A stretch of 64,000 nucleotides of DNA from Codonopsis lanceolata (lineage: Eukaryota > Streptophyta > Magnoliopsida > Asterales > Campanulaceae). Numbering within the stretch: the first letter of the stretch is position 1; the number at the start of each line of letters is the position of its first letter. Positions 1-10,391 of this stretch are shown here, in pieces. The notes under the pieces are model-generated. The model made no database searches. It saw only the letters and a program-made list of their open reading frames with translations, and was not told where the DNA came from. The stretch lies in contig CM028382.1 of the NCBI GenBank assembly GCA_013146195.2, positions 121,347,023 through 121,411,022 of the forward strand. Direction: 5' to 3'. The position numbers and the translations under genes were made by a program.

Positions 1-505
1 TGATTGCCTCGATTTGGTTGAGAATTGCTCTATAGGCAATTATTACTTCTTGTGACTTAAGATCTACTATGCGCGAATTTTATGATGTGCCCCGGACAAA
101 TAGTTTCGTAGTTGAATGTTATGGTATGCTTGAACTTGTTTTCATGTTAAACTTTGGGGTTTGTGTACGAGATTTGGTTAGAGTTGTTCGCAGTATGTGT
201 TTTCGCGAATTTAATATGAGTCATATTATTTCCAATCTAAAGAGTTTAGTGTTGTTGTGCCTATTGAGAGGTTCTGAACCCGAGTTGGGATCACGGTAGT
301 TTGATCCTCATATACTTGGTTTGGTTATTGTGATGGTAGACTCCTGAGACTAAGTCTAGGTTTATGGTTTTTGAGCATCGAGTGTTCACTCGGGATTGTG
401 AGACACCGTAGTGGTGTCTGGGTATTCGATGTTGAGGTGATGACCTAGCATTGGTTTGTGATACAATTTAGAATTCGGGACGAATTCTTTTTAAGGGGGA
501 GAGGA
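1..505 (+). mobile_element. 3' internal end of a Tekay-type Ty3/gypsy element
   Basis: This stretch runs directly into an LTR that starts at 506. It ends in a purine-rich tract (about 491-505, TTAAGGGGGAGAGGA) of the kind that primes plus-strand synthesis just before a 3' LTR. No reading frame here resembles integrase or a chromodomain. The short open frame at 69-299 has no recognisable motif and I do not call it. The assignment comes from position and the polypurine tract, not from protein similarity. Confidence 0.6.
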
Positions 506-1185
506 TGTAAGATCCCGATTCCTGCTAGCTTGAATTGCGTGCAATGCTCGTGATTTCTTCTTTGGTTGATTGCTCATTTGGTTTGTGAGAGAGTCTAAAT
601 GTTAATGAGAGATCACATTAAGATCAAAACACTTTTAAGAGATGTCATAAGTGGTTGACTTGCTAAAGTCAAAAAGTCGTGAACCCGACGATAGTCGAAA
701 TGCGACGCGATTGAGAGTTTATTCGGTTTTGTGTTCTTGACTCGATTTGGTCCTAGATCTTTACATGATGATTAAATAACATGTTTAGATGTGTTAGACT
801 TCTAGTTGGATGCATTCCATAAGTCTCGTGAAGTTTTGACGCCGAGAATAACAATTCTCCTTATCGCGTGAAGTTTGAGATTGAGCCGCGATCGCCTCGC
901 TTTTCGGGAGCTTATTTCTCCTATCTTGTTTATCATCCGAGAGGCATTCAGGCCTATTTTGTAGCCCTAATATATGTTTACAATCATGGGTTATTACCCG
1001 TTTGCTTTGTTTCATTCGACGTTTGTAAGAAGTTGTTACGTGCCTTATGCTCTGGTTTCGCCTCGAAGTTGTTTCGGTGTTGTTTATGGAGTTTAGACCT
1101 ACTTTGACGGTGGTTTGAGACTTTATTTGTTTAGCCAAGTGTTTCGAGGTCCTTTAGGTTGAATAATAGGCCGCTTTCAAGCTTT
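506..1185 (+). mobile_element. Partial Tekay-type LTR (5' 680 bp), cut by a scaffold gap
   Basis: The LTR starts with TGTAAGATCCCGATTC. It matches, over its whole length, the reverse complement of the right-hand end of the solo LTR at 10697-15040 (roughly 14340-15040), with small differences. It is therefore the first 680 bp of the same long LTR family. The rest lies in or beyond the gap at 1186. Following a polypurine tract, it is most simply the 3' LTR of the element to its left. Confidence 0.8.
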
Positions 1186-1285
1186 NNNNNNNNNNNNNNN
1201 NNNNNNNNNNNNNNNNNNNNNNNNNNNNNNNNNNNNNNNNNNNNNNNNNNNNNNNNNNNNNNNNNNNNNNNNNNNNNNNNNNNNN
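1186..1285. other. Scaffold gap, 100 N
   Basis: Exactly 100 unknown bases, the usual placeholder for a gap of unknown size. The left side is a plus-strand Tekay-type LTR and the right side is the middle of the second RNase H of Tat copy A, so the join itself is not proven. Confidence 0.98.
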
Positions 1286-1419
1286 GCCTCATATTTCGCC
1301 GTATTATTCGAGCATTCGAACTCCAACCTTATGGCCAGCAGAGTGTGAGAATCTGCCGGATCAATTAGCAAGACTCCTATGCCAAAGCCTCTTTTATTTG
1401 CGGCTCCATCAATGAACAT
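1286..1419 (-). pseudogene. aRNH: Second (archaeal/plant-type) RNase H, fragment, Tat copy A
   Basis: The minus-strand reading contains DGAANKRGFGIGVLL and SNNTAKYE, matching the start of the second RNase H that Tat-lineage elements carry between the ordinary RNase H and integrase. The catalytic Asp of the DGAA segment and the Glu of the TAKYE segment are visible. The domain is cut at the scaffold gap after about 45 residues, at a point equivalent to about 43743 in copy B. It would have degraded the RNA strand of the RNA-DNA hybrid, although in this lineage the relative roles of the two RNase H domains are unsettled. Confidence 0.8.
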
Positions 1420-1900
1420 CCGCCAAAGGTGTCATGGTCGGCGATTTCCACACCTTCGTCCGGGAAGCCGCTCAGTTGCGCTCTTCTCGCTTTTAAGGGC
1501 GATCGGCTAAGTGGTCTGCAATCACGCCGCTTTGATAGATTTGAGTGTGACAAGGTTATGTCAAACTCGTTGAGAAGAAATGACCATTTAGCCGGTCGAT
1601 TGGGACCGGGATGTGATGGCTTGTCAAGAATGTACTTTATAGGATCCATCCCGAAATGAGCTTGATGGATCGTCCTTGCAGATAGGTCTTGAGCCTTTGC
1701 GTTGCCCAAACTAGGCCGGTGCAACTTTTTTCCAGTGCTGAGTAATTTAGCTCGCTTCCTTGCAGCTTCCTACTTATGAAGTATATGACATTTTCAACGT
1801 AGGAATTTTCTTTTTCTTGGGCGAGTATAGCCCCTACTGACGTGTCTGTGACGGTTAAATATATGAGGAGAGGTTTATGTATATGGGGCGGAGCCAGCAC
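1420..1900 (-). pseudogene. RNaseH: RNase H of pol and connecting region, Tat copy A
   Basis: The minus-strand frame 1900-1637 reads LLIYLTVTDTSVGAILAQE followed by VIYFISRKLQGSELNYSALE, the typical start and middle of a Ty3/gypsy RNase H. A frameshift moves the continuation (PAKWSFLLNEFDI) to the frame spanning 1724-1377. The first catalytic Asp region is degenerate (LTVTD rather than TDAS), as is common for the first RNase H of Tat elements. The linker then leads into the second RNase H. It lies directly downstream of RT and would have been part of the pol polyprotein. Confidence 0.8.
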
Positions 1901-2000
1901 AGGGGGATTGGTAAGGTAGGCTTTTATTTTTTCAAAGGCTAGCTGGCATTTCTCGTCCCAGACTTGGTCAGTATTTTTCTTTAAGAGTTTGAAGAGGGGC

Positions 2001-3272
2001 TCACATATAAATGGGCTTGTCCGATGAACGCCGATATACTCGGCCTAGAAAGCCTTTGATTTCAGTTGGAGTTTTTGGCCGCGGCATCCCTAGGATGGCT
2101 TTGATCTTTGCCGACTCGATCTCGATGCCTTGCTCGGACACCAAGAATCCCAAGACCTTGCCTTTGGTAACCCCAAATGTGCATTTGGTGGGGTTAAGCT
2201 TCATCTGGTGCTTCCTCAACCTTTCGAAGAATTTTCGAAGGTTTTTGATATGGGCACCGTTGGCGTCGCTGGAATGCACGATCATGTCATCGACATAGAC
2301 CTCGATCTACTTATGGACCATGTCATGGAAGAGGGTGGTGGAAGCCCTTTGATAAGTAGCCCCAGCATTTTTCAGCCCAAATGGCATGACAGTATAGCAA
2401 TAAGTTCCCTATTGAGTAGTGAATAAGGTCTTCTCCTGGTCTTCTGCTGCCATTTTGATTTGATTGTAGCCCAGCATGCCGTCGACGAAAGATCTGATTT
2501 TATGAGCAGCAACGGCATCTACCACAATATCAATATTGGGTAGAGGGAAGTCATCTTTGGGCGACGCCTTATTGAGGTCGCGAAAGTCAACGCAGATTCG
2601 GACCTTCTCGTTGGGCTTAGGAACGGTCACTATGTTGGACAGCCAGACCGGGTATTCAACTACCCGAATAAATTTGACGCGCAATTGCTTCATAATTTCT
2701 TCTTTAACTTGTAGTGACCATTCCGGCTTGATCTGGTGGAGCTTTTGCTTGATTGGCCGAGCATCCGGATATATGGGGATCCGGTGTTCGACTATGGCTG
2801 GGTCTAGCCCGGGCATATCTTCATAGGACCATGCAAATATGTCCACGAACTCTTTGAGGAGATCAATGAGTGCTACCCTTTCAAAGCCTTGCAGGTAGTT
2901 GCCGATTTTGGTTTCTTTTATTTCATTGTTCAGCCCCAGGTTGATAATGGACAAGTCTTCAGTTGGTGTTGATGAATGATGCTGTTCCTGGTATTCAACT
3001 GACTTTACAAGCTCAAGCAAATAATTTTTATCTTTTGGGTCCATTTCATCAAATGACTTATTATTATAATTATTTAATGTGTTTTTTAATGTAGGTGCAA
3101 CTAAGGAATAAGCAAAGACATTTAGATTATCATTAAAAGCAAACTGTACAGGGTTATTTACATTATTGGGGATCTGGGGTTTGAGATCCTCAACCTTAGG
3201 GAGCGGATCGATAGATGACCAATCCGTAAAGCTAGGGGAAGAAAAAGGGATCCTATATCCGAAGCGGTCCAC
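2001..3272 (-). pseudogene. RT: Reverse transcriptase region of pol, Tat copy A
   Basis: The minus-strand frame 3272-2409 carries, after an N-terminal linker (FAWSYEDMPGL at mid length), the RT blocks VRICVDFRDLNKASPKDDFP and SFVDGMLGYNQIKM. A stop and frameshift follow. The catalytic YVDD motif sits at about 2281-2298 in the frame 2285-2001, followed by KLNPTKCTFGV and the GFLG thumb segment. The enzyme would copy element RNA into cDNA in cytoplasmic particles. No D-[ST]-G-A protease motif is readable between gag and this region. The same deletion-prone stretch is missing in copy B. Confidence 0.85.
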
Positions 3273-3430
3273 CAGTTCTGCGGGCGTTAAGAGCGGGTCG
3301 GTCGTGGTATACTAGTTCTGCAGAGGCTTATCAGTAATAAGTTCAAACTTAGCAGGGAGCTTTTCATAATAAGTGCCTCCTTCTATCATACCCAAGAAGC
3401 TGTCTCTTAGATTTTTATTAGAGACTCTTT

Positions 3431-4438
3431 TTATTGATGAGTATATTTACGGCACCTTTTTTTTTTTAGCAAAAAGGGTTCATCTGCCCTTAAAACCTCT
3501 CTGGCTTGATTTGTTTCAAAGATTCTTGTACCTGCCACCGTAATTACTTCGTTATCAATAAGATCTTGGATCGCACTTCTGAGTGAGTAGCATTTATCGA
3601 TAAGATGACCACTGCAGCGATGATACTCATAATACTGGGCGTGATTCCATGTAACGGGTAATGAATTGGGTGGTTGGTAATTATCCATGGGCTTAAGTAT
3701 CGCATGGGCCCATAGTGTTTGGAGTATTTCAGACCTTGGAGCAGGTAAATCATCATAGTGCCTTGGAATTATTTCTTTTCTCCATTTTGGCCTAGGCAGA
3801 TTTCCCGATTGAGGTTTGGTCAAACAGTTGGGTGGAATTTTTTCTCTTGGGTAATATTGCACTGGGATTGGGTTGCCTGGACCTTGGCTTAAGAGGGATT
3901 CTTTTCCTGGTACACAAGTTATTTCTTTTGGAATCCCTGGGGTTGATTGCTGAGAATAAGTATTTGAGTGATCGAGAGGGAGATAATTCTTTTGGTTGTA
4001 ATAGCAGGCATTTAGGTAAGGGAGATCGGGGTTGATTTCTGGTGGATATGGATTAGGATTATGGGCACTTGAAATCACATTACTTTGGGTAATGAGATCA
4101 TTATTTGGCTAATGGCTGGCACTTGGCGACTTCCCAGAAGCTTGGAAAATGATATTTTCTGAGGTATCAGGATAGTTTACTTCAGGGAGACGAGAAGTAT
4201 TAGGAACATATTTCGGGATTTTGATCTTTTGGGAGAAGGCGGCAAGAGTTTCTGAGAAACCAGCTAAAAGATCATTCACCACCTGATTTGTTATCCTTTC
4301 CGCATGTGTATCCAATCTTTTTTTTAGCCAAGCCTCAAGTCCAGGAGGAGGTGCATACTTAGGAGTTTCTTTCTCTGGTTCCCAGCTGTTCCAATTGTTC
4401 ATAGCCTCTGTCATTGCCTGTTTATTTTTAGTCGCCAT
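3431..4438 (-). pseudogene. gag: gag remnant, Tat copy A
   Basis: I place the start at the Met at 4438 (MATKNKQAMTEA) because copy B has the equivalent Met (MAAKNKQAMTE, 47350) while the sequence upstream differs. The first part reads through YAPPPGLEAWLKKRLD to a stop at 4109. The second frame (4078-3431) is Pro- and Asn-rich and contains YYEYHRCSGHLIDKCYSLR, a decayed zinc knuckle in which the first Cys is Tyr. The long capsid (retrotrans_gag) domain normally present between these parts is not recognisable here or in copy B. Frameshift around 4080-4109. Confidence 0.75.
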
Positions 4439-4543
4439 TCTCGCTTGATTTGTACTTTTCTGACATCGCCTTCCTTTATCCGATTCGGCCTCGATTTTTT
4501 CTCGATCTGATTTACGACTCATTTCCCGTATCAACCTGGCCAA

Positions 4544-5592
4544 GACTTATTCTCTGCCTTTCAAATTCGGGCCAGGTTTCTTAGGAAAATGGGTTTTGAA
4601 GGTATCAGAAAGCTGGCTAAAGGCTTTCTGGGCTAGGAGTACAGCGTGCCTTCATTAATACATTTTATTATTATTTATTTTCCCTACAATTGACCGGATA
4701 AACACCTGCTTTATTTTGACAGTCTCAGGACTTTTCCTGGAGCAAGTGGATTCTTTCTCCAGTAGTAGGACCAACGTATTCACCCGCTCTTCGACTCCCC
4801 AAGATCGGACTGATCCCAAGCGAAGGGCCTATACTCTTTCCGGGATCCACCATTCGAAATGATCTAGGTCGAGCATCAGAGAATAATAAATCAGCCCCTG
4901 TGTATTTATTTATTTTTTCTTGCACAATTTATTTTTTTATCTTATTTTTTTTGACTTGCGCATTTTTTTATTTCCTCTTTTTTTTTTCGATCTCACTTTT
5001 TTTTTATTTGCACATTTTTTTGCAGGGGTTGACCAACGATTCAGAGATGCAAAAACCGGTCGGTCTTTGAAGTGTCCTGAGAATCTATATGCATTTAACG
5101 ATGGCTTATGTAGGGGGTAGGCTGGCCATGGTGTAGGGTAGCACTTCAGAATATATTTACATGCGTGCGTGTGTGTGCGGTAGCTAAAAAGCAGTAAAAT
5201 CTTTTTTTTTCCAGATATAAAAACAGAAAATAAAAACAGATATGTCATGTCTTGCTGTTATTTGTGGATTTTCTCGGCTTTTTTAGTTTGAGCACAAGCA
5301 AGCAAGTCAATCACATTAAGAAATAGAAAAAAAAAAAAAAAGGGAATATATCTATTCCTATTAATTACAAATTGGTCATAATCCCCAAAATAAAATGACA
5401 TAATGAATGCAAATATATACATATTTTGCAGAATAAGAGGAAAATAATATACAGGACAAAATAATAATATATAGCCGAAAATGAAGCAATATTAAAAATA
5501 AAGCCCCGGCCCTTTTATTGTGTTTCCCGAAAATTTATTGCATATAAAATATAAAATATATATATTTTTTGCAATTTTTTTTGATATATATG

Positions 5593-5632
<40 letters not shown>

Positions 5633-5825
5633 AAAAATACATATTTTTAAACATACCTGTAACAGTTACTAGAAGGAAACTGCTGTAAGATGGAGAATCA
5701 TATCCACAAATATAGACACGGATGTATAGGAACGCAATATTCAAATGCATAAATTAATATAACAAGCATACTTTAGCCAGAAATATGAGTCTAGCCCTCC
5801 ATTTTTATTTAAAATAAAAACGATC
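4544..5825 (-). other. Non-coding leader of Tat copy A, with conserved block
   Basis: AT-rich leader between PBS and gag, with poly-T runs (4920-5020) and an AT microsatellite at 5594-5631. About 4728-4865 is a block that recurs in copy B (47597-47775) and in the coding-free relative (23555-23735, continuing at 24181). No protein is called here. Confidence 0.7.
5594..5631. repeat. (AT)n microsatellite
   Basis: About 19 uninterrupted AT units within the Tat copy A leader. Copy B lacks it at the equivalent place. Confidence 0.95.
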
Positions 5826-5843
5826 TCCCCAGCAGAGTCGCCA
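5826..5843 (-). promoter_or_regulatory. Primer binding site, Tat copy A
   Basis: The minus strand reads TGGCGACTCTGCTGGGGA one base after the LTR end. It is not the initiator-Met type. Ogre-type elements are reported to use a tRNA-Arg-like primer, and the match should be checked against plant tRNAs. Copies B and the coding-free relative have one to two substitutions here. Confidence 0.8.
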
Positions 5844-6044
5844 CTGTGGGTTCCCGGGACTGCGCCCGCGTGCCCTTGGATAAAGGTGCGCGTACGTGTG
5901 GATGCGGGACACCACTGCTCTCATTCCATCCCCCCCATTGTTTATGGGAAGATGAAATTAAAAGTGCGAGAGGAGTGCTGTCTAAAATAGCACGTTTGAA
6001 TACACCTCGATAATTTCAGTGAATTTTTGATCCAATATGGGAGT

Positions 6045-6604
6045 TGATATGATTCGGACCAGGAAGCAAGACTGGAGAAACTGTGGACCTTGCGGACGCA
6101 AGGGTCCATAGACCTTGCGACCGCAAGGACTCCAGAAGAGGCTGCCGTTTTTGTTTATTGTCCTGTTTTTTTTTTACTGTTTTGGTATAATTAGAATTCT
6201 AGTTTCCTTTTTATTTAGAGTTTCCTTTATTTAAGAGTTTCCTTTTAATTAGAGTTTCCTTTTAATTAGTTTTCTTGTCCTACAAGAATTAGGATTTATT
6301 TTGTAAGCCTATAAAAAGGCATTCTTAAACATTGTTTTAGGTGGAGAATTTTGATTAATGAAATTTGAGTTGATTTTCTGGTTAGAAAATTGTCTTATTA
6401 TTTGAGTGTCCTGGATTGGAAGCTCGGATTATAAACATCGTGGATTCGTTGTTTATAGTTGAATTCGACTTATCAGTTGGAGAGTCATCCCAATTGTGGC
6501 GTCATTCACAATTCCAAGGTTCGCATCATCTCGAAGGCGTTGGGTCGCGGAGTCATTCATCCTAATACCTTTCTAGGAGATCCTTGGGTCCGTTTCCGTT
6601 ATCA
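6045..6604 (+). repeat. 5' LTR of the gag-protease element
   Basis: Begins TGATATGATTCGG and ends CCGTTATCA. It carries two inverted CG-rich words (CCTTGCGGACGCAAGG at 6088-6103 and a sister at about 6112-6128), four to five tandem AGTTTCCTTTTAATTAG-like units (about 6200-6275), and a TATA box at 6310. It is 560 bp, against 549 bp for the partner LTR, with very few differences. Confidence 0.93.
6310..6317 (+). promoter_or_regulatory. TATA box of the gag-protease element LTR
   Basis: TATAAAAA, about 180 bases downstream of the CG-rich palindromes and repeated at 8981-8988 in the 3' LTR. The most likely core promoter of the element. Confidence 0.6.
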
Positions 6605-6606
6605 TT

Positions 6607-6618
6607 TGGTATCAGAGC
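6607..6618 (+). promoter_or_regulatory. Primer binding site, initiator tRNA-Met
   Basis: TGGTATCAGAGC two bases after the LTR end, the standard plant initiator-Met primer site. Confidence 0.9.
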
Positions 6619-6719
6619 AATCCTAGTTACGGTAATTCCATTCTATCTTAATTTTGCGTATTCATCGTTCTAGTTGTTAAACCCTAATTGTTCTAGGGTT
6701 CATTATTAAAAAAAAAAAA

Positions 6720-6838
6720 AATTACTGTTCATACGAAATTACTGTTCACGCCGGAAAACACTGTTCATCGCCGGCCACTGTTCACGCCGGAAAACACTGT
6801 TCATTGCCGGAAAACACTGTTCACGGTACTGTTCACCT
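6720..6838 (+). repeat. Short tandem array of ACTGTTCA / CGCCGGAAAAC units in the leader
   Basis: Seven or so copies of ACTGTTCA, most followed by a CGCCGG or TGCCGG core, sit between the PBS and gag. It is flanked by poly-A/T runs. Function unknown. Confidence 0.85.
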
Positions 6839-7013
6839 ATTTAAAAAAAAAAATTTTGTTATTTTTTTTTAAATTATTAATTCATCTAGTTGTGTTAAAC
6901 TTGGATCATCAATCCTTGTTTAATCGTGTTGTCTTTCAGTTTTGAAATCCTAATTGTTCTAGGGTTTGTTATCTTGAGTGCATACACGTAAGGGAGAGTC
7001 ACCAACAATTACC

Positions 7014-8090
7014 ATGACCGACGAAACTCCAGCTAAAGGGGTCCCTATTGTTAATCCGAAACAATATTATGATGCGATGCTTGCCCGCATGGAAGAATTT
7101 AATGTGATGTTTGCTCAAATAAATGAGAGATTTGATAGACTTGAGGAGGATAGGCGAAGGGAGGAACCTAGGGAACGTAGAGCTCAAAGAGGTAACCAAT
7201 TAGAAGAAGAATTTAATGAGCTCGGTTTGGGAGAAAATCATGGAAGAGGAAGGCGAGAGATTCCAAGGAGAGAGGAAAATAATTGGGAAACCATTAAGTT
7301 AAAGATTCCTGTTTTTAAGGGGTCAAGTGATCCGGATGAGTATTTTGATTGGGAAAGAAAAATCGAGAAAGTATTTGATTGTTATACCTACACTGAATTG
7401 CGGAAAGTCAAATTAGCTGCCGCCGAGTTCGTGGACTATGCTAGTATCTGGTGGGATCAACTGATAGCTGATAGGAGAAGAATTGGGATGCCTGCGGTTA
7501 CTACATGGGACGAAATGAAGCGCTTGTGCGCATCGGTTTGTTCCTAATCACTATTATAGGGTGTTCTACGTAAATTGCGTGTTGACACATGGTTCGAAAA
7601 GTGTTGAAGACTATCACAAGGAGATGGAGATGTTGACTGCTAGGGCCAATTTGGGTGAAGATGCCGGTAACAATGACAAGATTTCGCAGTTTGAATCATA
7701 ATATTGCGTATGTTGTGGATTTACACCAATATGAGGACTTGGGTGAAATGGTGCACATGGCAGTCAAGATAGAGCAACAGCAAAAGAGGAGAAGTACCAC
7801 TCGTCCAAGTAGTTCGACTCTTGTGCAACAACAAGATAAGATCGCAAGCAAGGTTGAGCCCGAAGCAAAAGTTGCTACGATTCCACAAGAGCCCCAAGGA
7901 AAAGCTGAAAATCCCAGGTTGAAGTCTAAGGAAGTACAATGTTTCAAGTGCAAAGGGTGGGGACACTTGGCGCGTGAGTGTGCCAATCAACGGGTTATGG
8001 TGGTACGTGGCAATGAGGTGGTAGAAGAAGAGGATGAAGAACATGAAGTCATTGAAGCCGAAGGGGACTCTATAAATCTAGAGGCTTTGG
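7014..8090 (+). pseudogene. gag: gag with zinc knuckle, gag-protease element
   Basis: I take the ATG at 7014 (ACCATGACC, good plant context) over the upstream one at 6978. The N-terminal third is charged. Then come WETIKLKIPVFKGSSDPDEY and VKLAAAEFVDYASIWWDQL, the retrotrans_gag capsid block of plant chromoviruses. The frame breaks near 7530 and resumes in the frame from 7655. A CCHC knuckle, CFKCKGWGHLARECANQ, lies at about 7940-7990, and all four ligands are intact. The product would form particles and bind RNA. Frameshifts mean it may not be translated whole as assembled. Confidence 0.87.
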
Positions 8091-8697
8091 TTTCTTGTCG
8101 CGTGTTGAATATGGAAGCTAAGGAGGAAGGATATGATCAACGCGATAACCTCTTTCACACACGGTGTCGCATCAATGACAAGGTTGGTAGTGTGATTATT
8201 GATGGAGGTAGTTGTACTAACGTCGCTAGCACTTTCATGGTGGAAAAGTTGGGTTTGACAACATCAAGGCATCCTCAACCTTACAAACTTCAATGGTTGA
8301 ATGATAGTGGGAGGTGACGGTAAGACAACAAGTACTTGTGACATTTCGTATAGGAGTCTACGAGGATGAAGTCTTATGTGATGTGGTTCCTATGAATGCA
8401 AGCCATTTATTGCTTGGAAGGCCATGGCAATATGATCGACAAGTGAAGCATGATGGATTCACCAACAAATATTCCTTCGTGTTTAATCAAAAGCCAATCA
8501 CACTCGTACCACTAACGCCAAGCCAAGTGCAAGAAGACCAAAGAAGGATGCTAGTTGAGAGTAAGGGTAAGAAAGTTTTGTTAGGTGTTCAGATCACGAG
8601 ATATTTGATCCAGTGGAAAAGGGTGGAAGAATGGACAACTGCGGATCTCAAGTTCGAATCAAAGGACATTTTAATGATCGGCCAAGAGCGGATTTGA
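8091..8697 (+). pseudogene. PR: Retropepsin-like protease, gag-protease element
   Basis: It reads VIIDGGSCTNVASTFMVEKL, then after a shift near 8310 MTVRQQVLVTFRIG and HLLLGRPWQYDRQVKHDGF, the standard order of plant chromovirus aspartic protease: DGGS catalytic loop, then the LLGRPW segment. The DGGS loop (rather than DTGA or DSGA) is usual in plant chromoviruses. After VLLG the sequence jumps to the pol tail and the 3' LTR, which marks the internal deletion. It would cleave Gag, although its RT and integrase substrates are gone. Confidence 0.85.
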
Positions 8698-8725
8698 GGG
8701 CAAATCCTTTTGAAGAGGGAGAGTA

Positions 8726-9274
8726 TGATATGATTCGGACCAGGAAGCAAGACTGGAGAAACTGTGGACCTTACGCAGGGTCCATAGACCTTGCGACCGC
8801 AAGGTCTCCGTAAGAGGCCGTTTTTTGTTTATTGTCTGTTTTTTTTTTTTTTTTGGTATAATTAGAATTATAGTTTCCTTTTTATTTAGAGTTTCCTTTA
8901 TTTAAGAGTTTCCTTTTAATTAGAGTTTCCTTTTAATTAGTTTTCTTGTCCTACAAGAATTATGATTTATTTTGTAAGCCTATAAAAAGGCATTCTTAAA
9001 CATTGTTTTAGGTGGAGAATTTTGATTAATGAAATTTGAGTTGATTTTCTAGTTAGAAAATTGTCTTATTATTTGAGTGTCCTGGATTGGAAGCTCGGAT
9101 TATAAACATCGTGGATTCGTTGTTTATAGTTGAATTCGACTTATCAGTTGGAGAGTCATCCCAATTGTGGGGTCATTCACAATTCCAAGGTTCGCGTCAT
9201 CTCGAAGGTGTTGGGTCGCGGAGTCATTCATCCTAATACCTTCCTAGGAGATCCTTGGGTCCGTTCCGTTATCA
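8726..9274 (+). repeat. 3' LTR of the gag-protease element
   Basis: It follows a purine-rich tract (about 8712-8725) and repeats 6045-6604. One of the two CG-rich words is shortened (CCTTACGCAGG), while the second is intact at 8789-8804. The TATA box is at 8981-8988. It ends GTTATCA and is followed by the TSD GGAGC. Confidence 0.93.
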
Positions 9275-10383
9275 GGAGCTTTGGGTTTTCTATATCAAGT
9301 TATCACTTTTTTAGGGGATACCAGGATATAAGAATACATCACCCTTTTCATTCTCATTTTCCTTTTTTTAGGGGAAAACGAAAAAGTGCAAGAAAGGATG
9401 TTGCGAGGCCCCACTATGGATTTTATGCAAATTGCTTTATGGCCTATCTCGGATCACTATGAGTGCTTTGGGTTTTCTACATCAAGTTATCCATTTTTTA
9501 GGGGATACCAGGATATAGGAATATATCACCATTTCATTCTCATTTTTCCTTTTTTAGGGGAAAACGGAAAAGTGTAAGAAAGGAGTGTTGCGACGCCCTA
9601 CTGGATCCAAAATGTTTTATAGAGTCACCATGCTTATTTTATGGAAGAAATAAAGAAAAACCAGAGATTGCAAAAACGGGTTCGAAGGCTAAGTTACGAG
9701 TTGGGAAGGTGCTAGGCACCCAACTCGCCCTTTCCGTCTCAAAAATGGTTTTTGGCTAAAGTATGCTTTTTGTTATATTTATTTAGCAAATAAACAAAGC
9801 ATTAAAAGACAGGAAATAAAAACAAATACATCCATGGCTACATTATTTACGGACTTGCAGCCGTCTCTTTGCAATAATTACAAATACATTTAAAAATATT
9901 TGGTCATAATAACGACTCTTTTACATAGTATTTCCCAACTAAATCTGGGCAGCACAACAGCTTATATTTTTTACATTGGGCCGGATTTGAAAATAACTTT
10001 TATAAATAAATTCCCTTAAAGGTTTTACCTTTTAGAGCGTGGTGTGCTCGCTCTGTCCTTCTCGAGAGAGGGAGACTTTTTACGCTACTGTTGCGGTTTG
10101 GGCAGAGTAATGGCTTATTTTTTTGTGGCTTTGGCCTTTTAGCTCGGGCAGAGCAATGGCTCTTTCTGCGGGTTTTGGACCGGGTAAATAGGGTGGATAC
10201 CTAACTAGAGGGTTAGGGATCACTTTAACCGGTGAGATTTAGGTTTGGCGGAGTTTTGGCAGGGCTTCGAGGCTTTTTAGGAGGAACTCACTATCACTCT
10301 CGCTCTATTTTCTCTCAGTGTAACGAGGACGCAAAGAGTTTGTGATCACTGATCGGTGTGTCGAAGGCGGACTCCAAGCTCTC

Positions 10384-10391
10384 TATTTATA
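10384..10391 (-). promoter_or_regulatory. TATA box of Tat copy A LTR
   Basis: TATAAATA on the minus strand, in the same context as the TATA boxes at 50085-50092 (copy B) and 19226-19233 (coding-free relative). Confidence 0.65.

Larger units (their letters stand above)
6045..9274 (+). mobile_element. Non-autonomous gag-protease LTR element (TR-GAG-like)
   Basis: Complete element with two near-identical LTRs (6045-6604 and 8726-9274), a PBS for initiator tRNA-Met, gag with zinc knuckle, a retropepsin region, and then directly the polypurine tract and 3' LTR. RT, RNase H and integrase are absent. The residual LRANPFEEGEYD just before the 3' LTR looks like the C-terminal tail of a chromovirus-type integrase, so an internal deletion joined protease to the end of pol. 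The TSD is GGAGT (6040-6044) and GGAGC (9275-9279), one C/T difference apart. It inserted into the LTR of Tat copy A and is among the youngest elements here. Confidence 0.9.

Noticed and set aside
794..1138. 114-codon minus-strand ORF in the Tekay-type LTR
   Set aside because: It lies inside non-coding LTR sequence, on the opposite strand, and has no recognisable domain.
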